Shown: positions 1 through 6,691 of the stretch, piece by piece | Numbering within the stretch: position 1 is the stretch's first letter | How the letters are laid out: each line of letters starts with the position of its first letter | Assembly (NCBI GenBank): GCA_003157235.1 | Contig: PMJC01000124.1 | Coordinates: 250 to 9,040 of the forward strand | DNA: 8,791 nucleotides | Source: Methanosarcina sp. | GTDB lineage: Archaea; Halobacteriota; Methanosarcinia; Methanosarcinales; Methanosarcinaceae | Direction: 5' to 3' | Translations under genes and position numbers: made by a program | The notes under the pieces: generated by a model | Told to the model about the DNA's origin: nothing | The model's input: only the letters and a program-made list of their open reading frames with translations | Database searches by the model: none

Positions 1-400
1 ATTTGATGTTATTTGCATAAATAGATTAAGCAAAGAATATTAGATTCTTCTGAAATACTTATTTAGAAGCATTGGGATAATGAAAGAAAAAGTAAGAACC
101 ATATATATAAATATGAATAATGAATTTTTTTAACAGTAAAGTTAAGCTGATTGGATAATAGAAAACGAAGTATTGTCCTTGATTAATTGATCCAGTATGA
201 AAAATGAGCATATTCCCATTTTTTGGAGAATTTAGAAAGAGTATTAATATTTATGATTTTCAACAAATAATGGACACGATCAAAAAATAAGATGAAGAGA
301 TAACAAAAATGGATATCTTGAGGATTAAAGTTTATGATCTCTTAAGATTCTTGTGAAAATAAAACTCAATTGGACTAAAACTTGCTGCATAAGGGATAAT
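1..400. other. AT-rich upstream region without an intact gene
   Basis: No long open frame, RNA gene or array is visible. On the plus strand one frame from an ATG at 204 runs to a stop at 390-392, with in-frame stops at 288-290, 354-356 and 360-362. Between them it reads protein-like segments (for example MSIFPFFGEFRKSINIYDF and KMDILRIKVYDLLRFL). This may be a decayed small gene, but the family is not recognised and chance is possible in DNA of this composition. A TATA-like run (about 101-114) lies upstream of nothing identifiable. Confidence 0.4.
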
Positions 401-410
401 TATATTTATA
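401..410 (+). promoter_or_regulatory. Putative archaeal TATA box for the membrane-protein gene
   Basis: The sequence TATATTTATA, preceded by a purine-rich run (AAGGGATAAT) that could serve as a BRE, lies about 60-70 bases before the TTG start at 471. Archaeal transcription usually starts about 25 bases downstream of the box, which would give a start near 430-435 and a short leader of about 35-40 bases. This rests on position and composition only. Confidence 0.5.
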
Positions 411-460
411 GTTCCATAGATGGGTACAAAAAAATAGGATATCTAATTTTCATAAAGGAC

Positions 461-465
461 GGGAG
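461..465 (+). promoter_or_regulatory. Ribosome binding site deciding the TTG start at 471
   Basis: GGGAG ends five bases before the TTG at 471. An in-frame TAA at 453-455 closes the frame just upstream and the first internal ATG codon is at residue 102. This Shine-Dalgarno match therefore fixes TTG as the only sensible start for the downstream gene. Confidence 0.6.
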
Positions 466-470
466 ACATA

Positions 471-2252
471 TTGTCTAAAATAACTAATAATATATTAAAT
501 TTTGTAGCCTCGATTTCTCTGCTATTACTGGTTTACAGTACTTATACTATCAGGGGAATCCCGTCTGAAGGGTATGTAATTAACATCTATAAGCAGCTTC
601 CTTTTTATTTTTATTTAACTTTGCTCTTTTGCTATCTTTCAGCCTGCGTTCTACTGATAGCATACCGAAAAATCAGTGCAGTTATTATACTTTTGCTTGT
701 TCACATTATTGTACTGATTATCCCTTACATTCTTGGCTATGTTTCGTCAAGCAGAGGCGATGAATTTATATATATGGGACTTGTAGGAAAAAATGAACTG
801 TTTGGTTTTTCAAATCTTTCTCCAACTGGTCCCCTTTTTATTTCAGCCTTAGCTCTGATCACAGGGTTGGAGAAGTGGATACTTTCTTATTTTTTGCCTG
901 TTTTTTTTTCAATTATGTTCATCATCGGAATGTTCCTTTTTTATCGAATATTCATGAACCGGGAAAAATTGGTTTCAGTAGCATTTCTTTCATCGACTAT
1001 TCCTTATTTTGGGCATTTCCAGGTTTCAACATCTGCTTACTACCTGTGCTTTTGCCTTGTGCCTCTTCACCTCTTTATGCTGAGGAATGCACTTTCTGGT
1101 AAAAATGGAGCCATTTATATTTGTTCTTTGTTGATGATACTTTTGATTCCATTGGCACATCCATCTATTTTTATATATATGTCTTTTTTTTTCTTATCTC
1201 TAGCCTTTTCGCTAAAAGCGTTAAAGCCCAATTTTCTCTGTAAAGTCCTGAATTTTAATTTCTTTTCCATTAAATTACCCCATTCTGGAGGAAAAAAAAT
1301 CCATTTATTTATCTTCCTGTCATTAATTTTTGGAGGTTTCCTACTCTATGCAAGATACGCTTCTCTATTGATTGATATTTTTCTTCCAACTCTTGTCTGG
1401 CGCACTAAGGCACTAATAACTGACGGCTTTCCAAATATACCGGACACAGCGAACAATTTTTATAAATTCATACATCTTTTCAATCTCTATTATGCCAAGT
1501 ACTACATTCCACTAATCTTCATTTTTATCAATTCAATAATTGTGTGGCAAAATCGAAAAAGATTTTGTCATCATTTCGTCCACAGATATCCCCGCTTTTT
1601 GATTCTTTATATCTTCACCTTTTTCCTGGAACTTGCCTTCCTTTTTAACCCCTTTATTCCTTATCCTCTGGATAAATTTGTAAACTTGAATTTCATCATT
1701 TTTGCCCAGATTCCTTTGCTGGGGTATTCTCTCTACGTTATTTTTATCAGGAAAGGATACACCTTTGGCCTTGGTTCAGCAGTCCTGATTCTTGGCCTTC
1801 TTTGGACGTTAGGATTCTTCAGTTGCTTCAGTTCACCTTATATTGGCGGAATTTCTGAAGCAATTTCACAAAACGAGATGGAAGGATTCCACTGGTTTTC
1901 CGAGGTAAAAGAAAACTATCCATATATCATGTCATTTGGAGAAAAAGAAGAAATTAATTCCTTGACAGGAAACTTTAATAATAATCTGTATAGATCAGCT
2001 GAGTTTGCGGAGGCCTGGCAAAGGTTTCCAATTTATACACTCAAAAGTGACTCAAAAGTGGATTTCCCCTTAAAAGATCCAAATAGAAATGAATCTTTCT
2101 ATCTTGTGGTAACCACCTTTTCGAATTCTTTGGACCTAGATAAACGAAAATATGATGAAGTGCCAGTTTCTATCAGATTTACTCGGAACATTTATCCTCT
2201 GTACAAGATCTACGACTCTCTTAACATAGAAATTTATGAGAATAAAACTTAA
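471..2252 (+). CDS. Polytopic membrane protein, GT-C glycosyltransferase-like
   Basis: A 593-residue integral membrane protein. Hydrophobic segments are visible near residues 9-27, 44-63, 69-90, 118-132, 139-161, 166-182, 188-206, 215-246, 278-298, 344-359, 374-392, 404-426 and 430-452. A polar C-terminal domain of about 140 residues (455-593) follows. Seen: an acidic RGDEF motif at 95-99 after the third segment, then NLSPTGPLF (115-123). This arrangement resembles GT-C enzymes, which use lipid-phosphate sugar donors and carry an acidic pair in an extracytoplasmic loop followed by a P-G-containing segment. The ending IYDSLNIEIYENKT also resembles many archaeal multi-membrane putative glycosyltransferases. 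Inferred role: sugar transfer onto surface glycans, lipids or S-layer proteins on the outer face of the membrane. Start is TTG with a GGGAG site. It stands alone, converges on gltX, and is visibly more AT-rich than the minus-strand operon. It could instead be a membrane protein of unrelated function. Confidence 0.75.
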   Translation: MSKITNNILNFVASISLLLLVYSTYTIRGIPSEGYVINIYKQLPFYFYLTLLFCYLSACVLLIAYRKISAVIILLLVHIIVLIIPYILGYVSSSRGDEFIYMGLVGKNELFGFSNLSPTGPLFISALALITGLEKWILSYFLPVFFSIMFIIGMFLFYRIFMNREKLVSVAFLSSTIPYFGHFQVSTSAYYLCFCLVPLHLFMLRNALSGKNGAIYICSLLMILLIPLAHPSIFIYMSFFFLSLAFSLKALKPNFLCKVLNFNFFSIKLPHSGGKKIHLFIFLSLIFGGFLLYARYASLLIDIFLPTLVWRTKALITDGFPNIPDTANNFYKFIHLFNLYYAKYYIPLIFIFINSIIVWQNRKRFCHHFVHRYPRFLILYIFTFFLELAFLFNPFIPYPLDKFVNLNFIIFAQIPLLGYSLYVIFIRKGYTFGLGSAVLILGLLWTLGFFSCFSSPYIGGISEAISQNEMEGFHWFSEVKENYPYIMSFGEKEEINSLTGNFNNNLYRSAEFAEAWQRFPIYTLKSDSKVDFPLKDPNRNESFYLVVTTFSNSLDLDKRKYDEVPVSIRFTRNIYPLYKIYDSLNIEIYENKT

Positions 2253-2553
2253 ATAGACTTTATAATATTTTTACCCCAGATTTACCTTGACATTGTCATA
2301 CTAAACTTATTTTTATATATACTACAACCATATCCACTTGAATTCAGACAACTTTGACAATTTTTACCGGACAATTTTTTCTTCTATTTTCACCTTAATC
2401 CATATTTTCATTAGGCTCACTGCCATAATTTATGAATACCTAACTTAAGCATTTCGCTAGTTTTCATTTTCCCATAAAGAAGCCTTCATATATCATTATC
2501 GCGGTGAAAACATTTTTATTATGCTGTTATATAAATTTAGGTATGGTCACAAA
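2253..2553. other. Gene-free AT-rich region after the membrane-protein gene
   Basis: No intact gene on either strand. A T-tract at 2268-2272 and further T-rich runs near 2308-2320 and 2374-2390 could terminate the membrane-protein transcript, since archaeal termination relies on U-rich RNA. GACAATTTTT occurs twice, at 2356-2365 and 2370-2379. A TATA-like TTATATAAAT at 2527-2536 lies just upstream of the decayed transposase start. Confidence 0.4.
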
Positions 2554-2808
2554 ATGGAATTAAGTTCATTAAACGTATTGACTCTGTATTACAATTTCTA
2601 AGAGATTAATGTGAATATCAAGATCATTGGTTCACTTACGAGCTAAGATATTTTTCGTGCCGTTGTAAGTATAGCAGTCAACAAAAATTTTGTTAACTCA
2701 TCCTCAAAACATTACCAAGATGTTGCGTACGAAACATCCATGAGCTACCATCTTGAAATACTGAAAATTGAAGATGATTTTGATAAACCACTAAATTTAG
2801 TTATATGA
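2554..2808 (+). pseudogene. Decayed 5' fragment of a transposase (probably IS4-superfamily, ISH3-like)
   Basis: From ATG 2554 one frame reads about 85 codons, broken by TAA at 2599-2601 and TAA at 2644-2646 and ending at TGA 2806-2808. The readable parts include VNIKIIGSLTS, DIFRAVVSIAVN and YQDVAYETSMSYHLEILKIE. They look like the N-terminal part of transposases common in Methanosarcina genomes, where a short helical region ends in an ETS.RYHL.KL segment before the DDE catalytic domain. Single base changes (for example CAA to TAA at 2644) would explain both stops. Nothing like a catalytic domain follows, so this is a truncated remnant. A TATA-like box lies about 20 bases upstream. The family name rests on memory of such proteins; the coding character is clearer than the exact family. 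Confidence 0.55.
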
Positions 2809-2932
2809 ATGAATGGTATATAAATGACTCATGAAAATTAGGGTTTTATCAAAATTCTCTATAATATAAAAAATATATCAATGTAAGAATTCTCTAAAAA
2901 AATAAAATTCTTCAGATATCAGACACAAATAA

Positions 2933-3196
2933 ATGAAAATACTTCTCATCTTACCTTTTTTGACGATTGACTCATTATTAACTCAGGTCGGAAGGTTTTA
3001 CAAATTTTGTTTTCTTTCAAAAACGCTCAAAACTAATCCATGAAATGTCATTGAAGGCTCAAATGTGACTGTAATCAAGGACACCAACTTAGCCTCTTAG
3101 TCAATTCTATTACCCAAACAAATTGAATGGTATAAACTGTCAGAAAGAGTTCATAATTCTCGAGTTTTGATATATACAAAAGTTTTTTTGGCTCTG
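2933..3196 (+). pseudogene. Decayed reading frame of unknown function
   Basis: From ATG 2933 the frame reads MKILLILPFLTIDSLL, then TQVGRFYKFCFLSKTLK, a TGA at 3041-3043, NVIEGSNVTVIKDTNLAS, a TAG at 3098-3100, then SILLPKQIEWYKLSERVHNS and RVLIYTKVFLAL, ending at TAG 3197-3199. Two isolated stops in about 88 otherwise protein-like codons suggest a recently inactivated gene rather than random sequence; TAG is one change from CAG (Gln). The start resembles the first beta strand of a Rossmann-type protein such as a glycosyltransferase, but I do not recognise the family. The 3' end merges into a repeated sequence, suggesting truncation there. Chance cannot be excluded. Confidence 0.35.
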
Positions 3197-3263
3197 TAGA
3201 AATTATTAATTTAATCCAAATGATATTTACTATTTTTTTATTTACTTTCTGCTCTGTAGAAAT
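3191..3263 (+). repeat. Pair of 13-bp direct repeats spaced exactly 60 bp
   Basis: GCTCTGTAGAAAT occurs at 3191-3203 and again at 3251-3263, with no mismatch. The repeats are less AT-rich than their surroundings. Such a short G-starting sequence could be the end of an insertion sequence or a remnant of one, and a TATA-like box at 3289-3298 follows the second copy as in many IS leaders. No inverted partner is visible in the window, so the mobile-element reading is only a suggestion. Confidence 0.5.
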
Positions 3264-3305
3264 CTTCTAAGTTATGCATTTTTTCATATTTATATAAACT
3301 TTGTG

Positions 3306-3476
3306 CTATAAAATATTTCTATATTTTCCCACAAAAAACGAAGGAACACACAATATTGAAAATCGAATAACTACACTAAATTTGTTGATACTAGCCTCAA
3401 AACGGTCCAATCTTCCAGAATGAACGTTTATTCCTGCAAGTTTCCAAACATGTTTATATTCAGCATCAATTTCTTG
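3306..3476 (-). other. Stop-free stretch on the minus strand, possible gene remnant
   Basis: On the minus strand, 56 codons from 3476 down to a TAG at 3306-3308 carry no stop, unusual in this AT-rich interval. The translation includes EIDAEYKHVWKLAGINVHSG and RLDRFEASI. There is no ATG and an in-frame TAA lies just upstream (3477-3479). The plus strand in the mirrored frame is also partly open, so neither strand can be chosen with confidence. Family unknown. Confidence 0.2.
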
Positions 3477-3549
3477 TTATGGTTCTTGTTAAATTTTGAA
3501 AAACTAATGTAATTTTATCAAAATTTGATCAAGAAAGAATTAACATGAC

Positions 3550-3584
3550 AAAATAAAAATAGAAAGAAAAATAAAAACTAAAAC
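3550..3584 (-). terminator. T-rich terminator region downstream of gltX
   Basis: Read on the minus strand, several T-runs (TTTTTATTTTTC and TATTTTTATTTTG types) follow the gltX stop within about 55-90 bases, with no stable hairpin. This matches the U-rich archaeal intrinsic termination signal. A shorter T6 run at 3598-3603 may contribute. Confidence 0.5.
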
Positions 3585-3637
3585 TTGAAGTAAATTTAAA
3601 AAAGTGAATATTTTAATAACAAACTTCTTCTTCAAAA

Positions 3638-5353
3638 TTATTTGTGGGCAAAGTATACCTCAACTTTTTCTTTGTCTATAGCATCGATCCTGCAGAAACC
3701 AAAGCGTTCGAATTGTACTATTTTGTCAAGTTCGGTTGCAATACCATGCTCTCCAGTTCCTTCTATATCACCATAGGGACCGCGTACTTTCACCGATATT
3801 CCATTAATTGGAACCCAATGGATGATTTTTCCCTTCGATTTTTGATGAGCTTCGAGGGAAACTGCTGAATGTCTTGCTTGAAGAGGAACAAGAGAAGTAA
3901 TTTCGATATTGCAGAAATCTTTTAAGCGAAGAACGGAACCCACTTTCAGCTTTTCGACATCTTCCCTGCAGACAAACACCTTATTCCTTACAGAAATTTC
4001 CCTTATACCTCTTGCATGGTCAGTGGGGTGAAGCGGAAGTTTTGCAACTGTAGGTTCTGAATCTGTAATTTCCAACTCCATGGGATCCCAAACAAAGAAA
4101 TAGCGATTTGTAATTGCATCCACTATTTTGCGGTTTTCGGCATATAGAGATTCCATACTTAGACTTACGTCAGTAGTTCCGACCCCCATATCTATCATGA
4201 ACTTTTTAAGGGCTTCAGCCTTTATTCCGCGCCGGCGGAATGCCCGGATTGTGGGCAATCTGGGATCATCCCAACCACTGTATTCTCCGGTTTCAATAGC
4301 TTTTCGGAGGCTACTAGTACTGAATTTGCCGAACTCATAGATTTTAATTCTCCCCCAATGAGTTGTTCTTGGATATTTCCAGCCAAAGTATTTGTAGATA
4401 TAGCTCTGCCTTTTTTCGCTATCCATAAGGTCTTTTCCCCGGATTATATGGGTCATACCTAGTTCGTGATCTTCTATAGCTCCTGCAAAATCCAAAAGTG
4501 GCCAGACAAAGTATTTATTTCCGATCACAGATCTTGGATGGGCCATCTTTCTTATCCTGAATGCTCCCCAATCTCGCAAAGCAGGATCTTTGTGTTCGAT
4601 ATCAGTTTTTATTCGTAGAACAGCCTGATGGTCTTCATACTCTCCAGCAAGCATCTTCTCCCAGTGCCTTAGATTTTCTTCAAGGCCCACTTCTCTATGT
4701 GGACAGGCTTTTTTGTCATTCTTCAATTCTTTAAAATATTCTCCTTTACAAAAACAGACATAGGCTTTGCCCATTTCAATAAGCTTTCTCGCATAATCAT
4801 AATAGAGTGGGAAATGGTCAGAAGTATAGATCACCTGATCAGGCACAACCCCGAGCCATCTGAAATCATCAAGATACCATTCATATGCTTCAAGCATCGG
4901 CCTTTTTATGTCAGGATCAGTATCATCGAAACGTAGAATGAATTTCCCTTTATACATCTTTACATATTCGGAATTAACTATCATGCCTCTTGCGCTGCCC
5001 AGGGTTGCTGGTCCATTGGGATTTGGGGCAAAACGCATTACTACCTTGCCTATTTCGGCTCCTTCCAGGGGTTTCAAGCCTTTACAAGGATTTCTCTTCA
5101 CACTGAGGGCTTCTATTAGTTCAGGTGCAATTTTACAAAGTCTGGATTTCCAGGCTTCAGGGTTTTCTTTTACGATTTTGGAAATGATGCCTTCAAGAGC
5201 TTCAGACATTGCACTGGGATCGGATCGGAGTTGAGGGAACTCCCCCATTAACTTGCCCATCACAGATTTGAGCTGTGGAGCTTGTCCATATTTTACAGCA
5301 TTTTGTAAGGCGTATTTTTCTATTGTTTCAAGGTCTTCAGGACTTAAGGTCAT
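3638..5353 (-). CDS. gltX: Glutamyl-tRNA synthetase, archaeal type
   Basis: A cytoplasmic class I synthetase of 571 residues that loads glutamate onto tRNA-Glu. In archaea, which lack GlnRS, the enzyme is usually non-discriminating and also makes Glu-tRNA-Gln for amidation. Glu-tRNA-Glu also feeds 5-aminolevulinate synthesis. An archaeal-style helical N-terminal extension (about 1-100) precedes the Rossmann core, which begins VVMRFAPNPNGP at 104-115. The HIGH position reads TLGS (117-120). RFDDTDP (141-147) and WDDPRLPT (361-368) are typical of the GluRS/GlnRS family. KFSTS (343-347) occupies the KMSKS position. The C-terminal part (about 420-571) matches the beta-barrel anticodon-binding region of GlnRS-like enzymes, ending ERFGFCRID and VYFAHK. 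Length is normal for archaeal GluRS. The ATG at 5353 has GGAG eight bases upstream. Transcribed separately from the upstream operon, across a 231-base gap. Confidence 0.96.
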   Translation of the reverse strand: MTLSPEDLETIEKYALQNAVKYGQAPQLKSVMGKLMGEFPQLRSDPSAMSEALEGIISKIVKENPEAWKSRLCKIAPELIEALSVKRNPCKGLKPLEGAEIGKVVMRFAPNPNGPATLGSARGMIVNSEYVKMYKGKFILRFDDTDPDIKRPMLEAYEWYLDDFRWLGVVPDQVIYTSDHFPLYYDYARKLIEMGKAYVCFCKGEYFKELKNDKKACPHREVGLEENLRHWEKMLAGEYEDHQAVLRIKTDIEHKDPALRDWGAFRIRKMAHPRSVIGNKYFVWPLLDFAGAIEDHELGMTHIIRGKDLMDSEKRQSYIYKYFGWKYPRTTHWGRIKIYEFGKFSTSSLRKAIETGEYSGWDDPRLPTIRAFRRRGIKAEALKKFMIDMGVGTTDVSLSMESLYAENRKIVDAITNRYFFVWDPMELEITDSEPTVAKLPLHPTDHARGIREISVRNKVFVCREDVEKLKVGSVLRLKDFCNIEITSLVPLQARHSAVSLEAHQKSKGKIIHWVPINGISVKVRGPYGDIEGTGEHGIATELDKIVQFERFGFCRIDAIDKEKVEVYFAHK

Positions 5354-5480
5354 AGGAGTTTCTCCAAAGTAAACGTGGATTGAATTAGATAAGAATGTAG
5401 GTCAAATTTAATTGAGTTAAACTAATGAAGAAGTAAATATTCCATGAGACAATTTCATAAGTTGAATTCAATGATTGCGG
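5354..5480 (-). promoter_or_regulatory. gltX leader with ribosome binding site and possible TATA box
   Basis: Read on the minus strand, GGAG (plus-strand 5362-5365) lies eight bases before the gltX ATG. A TATA-like AT-rich core, ATTAAATT (about 5405-5412), sits roughly 55 bases upstream of the ATG, which would allow a leader of about 30 bases. A second AT-rich candidate, GAATATTTAC, lies near 5434-5443. The RBS is clear; the promoter assignment is tentative. Confidence 0.35.
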
Positions 5481-5507
5481 AAAAAATGTGAATAAAATTA
5501 TAAAAAG
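5481..5507 (-). terminator. T-rich terminator after the hemC-pyrD-pyrK operon
   Basis: On the minus strand, ACTTTTTATAATTTTATTCACATTTTTT-type T-runs (four tracts of four to six T) occur 80-105 bases after the stop of the winged-helix gene and before the gltX promoter region. No hairpin is needed for archaeal termination at such tracts. This separates gltX from the upstream operon. Confidence 0.45.
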
Positions 5508-5584
5508 TCACCGAAAACTCAAATTCCAGCAAAATATACAGGTAAAATGCCTTTTTTTTGAAGTGTATTCTGCAAGTAAGAGCC

Positions 5585-5893
5585 TTATTTTTGAATGGAA
5601 GCTTCGATTTCCAGGATGCGTGAAACCTTGCTATTAATTTTATCAAGCTCACATTCAAACTCCTGTAGGAACCTCTGGACAGCATCCCCTGGTACTGCAC
5701 CCTGCGCGGAGGGCTTTATAAGATTAGCTTGTTCAAGGACCCTGAGAGAGTAGCGCACTTTATGGTTCTGCATTCCGGTAATTTCTGCAAGTTTCAGAAT
5801 TCCGATCGGAGCTTCTTCAATCACTCTTTTGAGCACCAGAAGGTGACGTTCGGTAAGGTCAAGTTCAGCTCCGATATTCTCAAGCAGCATCAT
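5585..5893 (-). CDS. Small winged-helix DNA-binding protein, predicted regulator
   Basis: A 102-residue protein. Residues about 12-70 form a winged helix-turn-helix: TERHLLVLKRVIEEAPIG, then LAEITGMQNHKVRYSLRVLE as the helix-turn-helix, then ANLIKPSAQGAV as the wing. A C-terminal helix (about 70-102) is charged and heptad-like, suggesting dimerisation. It resembles short archaeal predicted transcriptional regulators (COG3388-like, from memory). No ligand domain is present. It is the last gene of the operon and overlaps the preceding gene by ATGA, so it is probably translated by coupling. Its GAGGT site lies three bases before the ATG at 5893 and six before a second ATG at 5890, so the true protein may lack the first Met. 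It may regulate its own operon, but no operator is visible, and its target cannot be read from this sequence. Confidence 0.85.
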   Translation of the reverse strand: MMLLENIGAELDLTERHLLVLKRVIEEAPIGILKLAEITGMQNHKVRYSLRVLEQANLIKPSAQGAVPGDAVQRFLQEFECELDKINSKVSRILEIEASIQK

Positions 5894-6624
5894 AAAACCT
5901 CGTTTCTAAGTATTCCGATTCCCTGGATTTCCACTTCCACAGTATCCATTCGCTGCAGTTCTCCAATGCCTGAAGGCGTCCCTGTTGTAATTATATCTCC
6001 TACTTCAAGGGTCATTATTTCACTTATGAATTCAATGAGGTAAGGAATGTCAAAAATAAGATTTGAGGTACTGGACTCCTGTTTAATTTCCCCATTTACC
6101 CTGCAGGCAATTTTTGCATCCTTAATATCCAGCTCCTCTGGAGACGCCAAGTAAGGCCCGAATGCTGCAAAGGTATCAAAACTTTTTGCCCTTGTCCACT
6201 GTCCATCTTTTTGCTGGAGATCCCGCGCAGTCACATCGTTAAAACAGGTATACCCCGCAATTACGTCCTCAGCCTTTGAAGCTGAAATATTTTTGCAACG
6301 CTTACCGATAACAACTGCAAGCTCTGCCTCGTAATCTATTCTTGAACTGGATGCCGGATAAATAATCTTGTCTTCATGCCCGATAACTGACGAGGGCGGC
6401 TTTAAAAAAAGGACTGGATTTTCCGGTATTTCCATGGAAAGCTCTCTGGCATGATCCAGGTAATTAAGGCCAACACAGACAATTTTCGACGGTGATGCAG
6501 GAGGTAGGACACGAAGCTCCGAAAGTTCGAAGATCCCTATGTGAATATCTCCTTTAGGGTATATGCGTCCATTGTCTATTTCTCCATAAAAGATCTCATC
6601 TCCTAATCTGAACTTTCCAATCAT
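5890..6624 (-). CDS. Fumarylacetoacetate hydrolase (FAH) family protein
   Basis: A 244-residue cytoplasmic enzyme with a short N-terminal domain (1-45) and the FAH catalytic fold. Seen: VGLNYLDHARE (51-61), containing H58 and E61, which match the catalytic His-Glu pair of FAHD1-type acylpyruvases; metal ligands E99 and E101 in DYEAELAVVIG and D130 in CFNDVTARD; K147 in RAKSFDTF; and TGTPSGIG (214-221). All expected active-site residues appear present. Members hydrolyse C-C bonds of acylpyruvates, decarboxylate or tautomerise oxaloacetate, or act on aromatic ring-cleavage products. No aromatic pathway is visible here, so oxaloacetate or acylpyruvate housekeeping is the more likely inference, but the substrate is unknown. 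The start ATG at 6624 follows AGGAG at 11 bases, somewhat far, and 67 bases separate it from pyrK. GATATATC in that gap could be a weak internal promoter. Confidence 0.9.
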   Translation of the reverse strand: MIGKFRLGDEIFYGEIDNGRIYPKGDIHIGIFELSELRVLPPASPSKIVCVGLNYLDHARELSMEIPENPVLFLKPPSSVIGHEDKIIYPASSSRIDYEAELAVVIGKRCKNISASKAEDVIAGYTCFNDVTARDLQQKDGQWTRAKSFDTFAAFGPYLASPEELDIKDAKIACRVNGEIKQESSTSNLIFDIPYLIEFISEIMTLEVGDIITTGTPSGIGELQRMDTVEVEIQGIGILRNEVL

Positions 6625-6691
6625 ATTCTTGAATTCTCCTATTTTTTGAAATCTTTTAGCCTGCTTTCCTTTTTAAGGGATATATCAAAAC

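Noticed and set aside
2933..3196. Pyrrolysine-containing expressed gene (TAG read as Pyl)
   Set aside because: A TGA also interrupts the frame upstream of the TAG, so reading TAG alone would not give a continuous protein.
2253..3637. CRISPR array, tRNA or other structured RNA in the long gene-free interval
   Set aside because: No regularly repeated units beyond one pair of 13-mers, and no TTCGA-type T-loop or cloverleaf arms were seen by eye.
4908..5234. 108-residue plus-strand open frame
   Set aside because: Lies wholly antisense to gltX, with no independent signals; mirror of a conserved coding region.
5455..5700. 81-residue minus-strand open frame overlapping the end of the winged-helix gene
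   Set aside because: It overlaps a conserved winged-helix coding region in another frame, has no family resemblance and runs into the T-rich terminator; a shadow frame.
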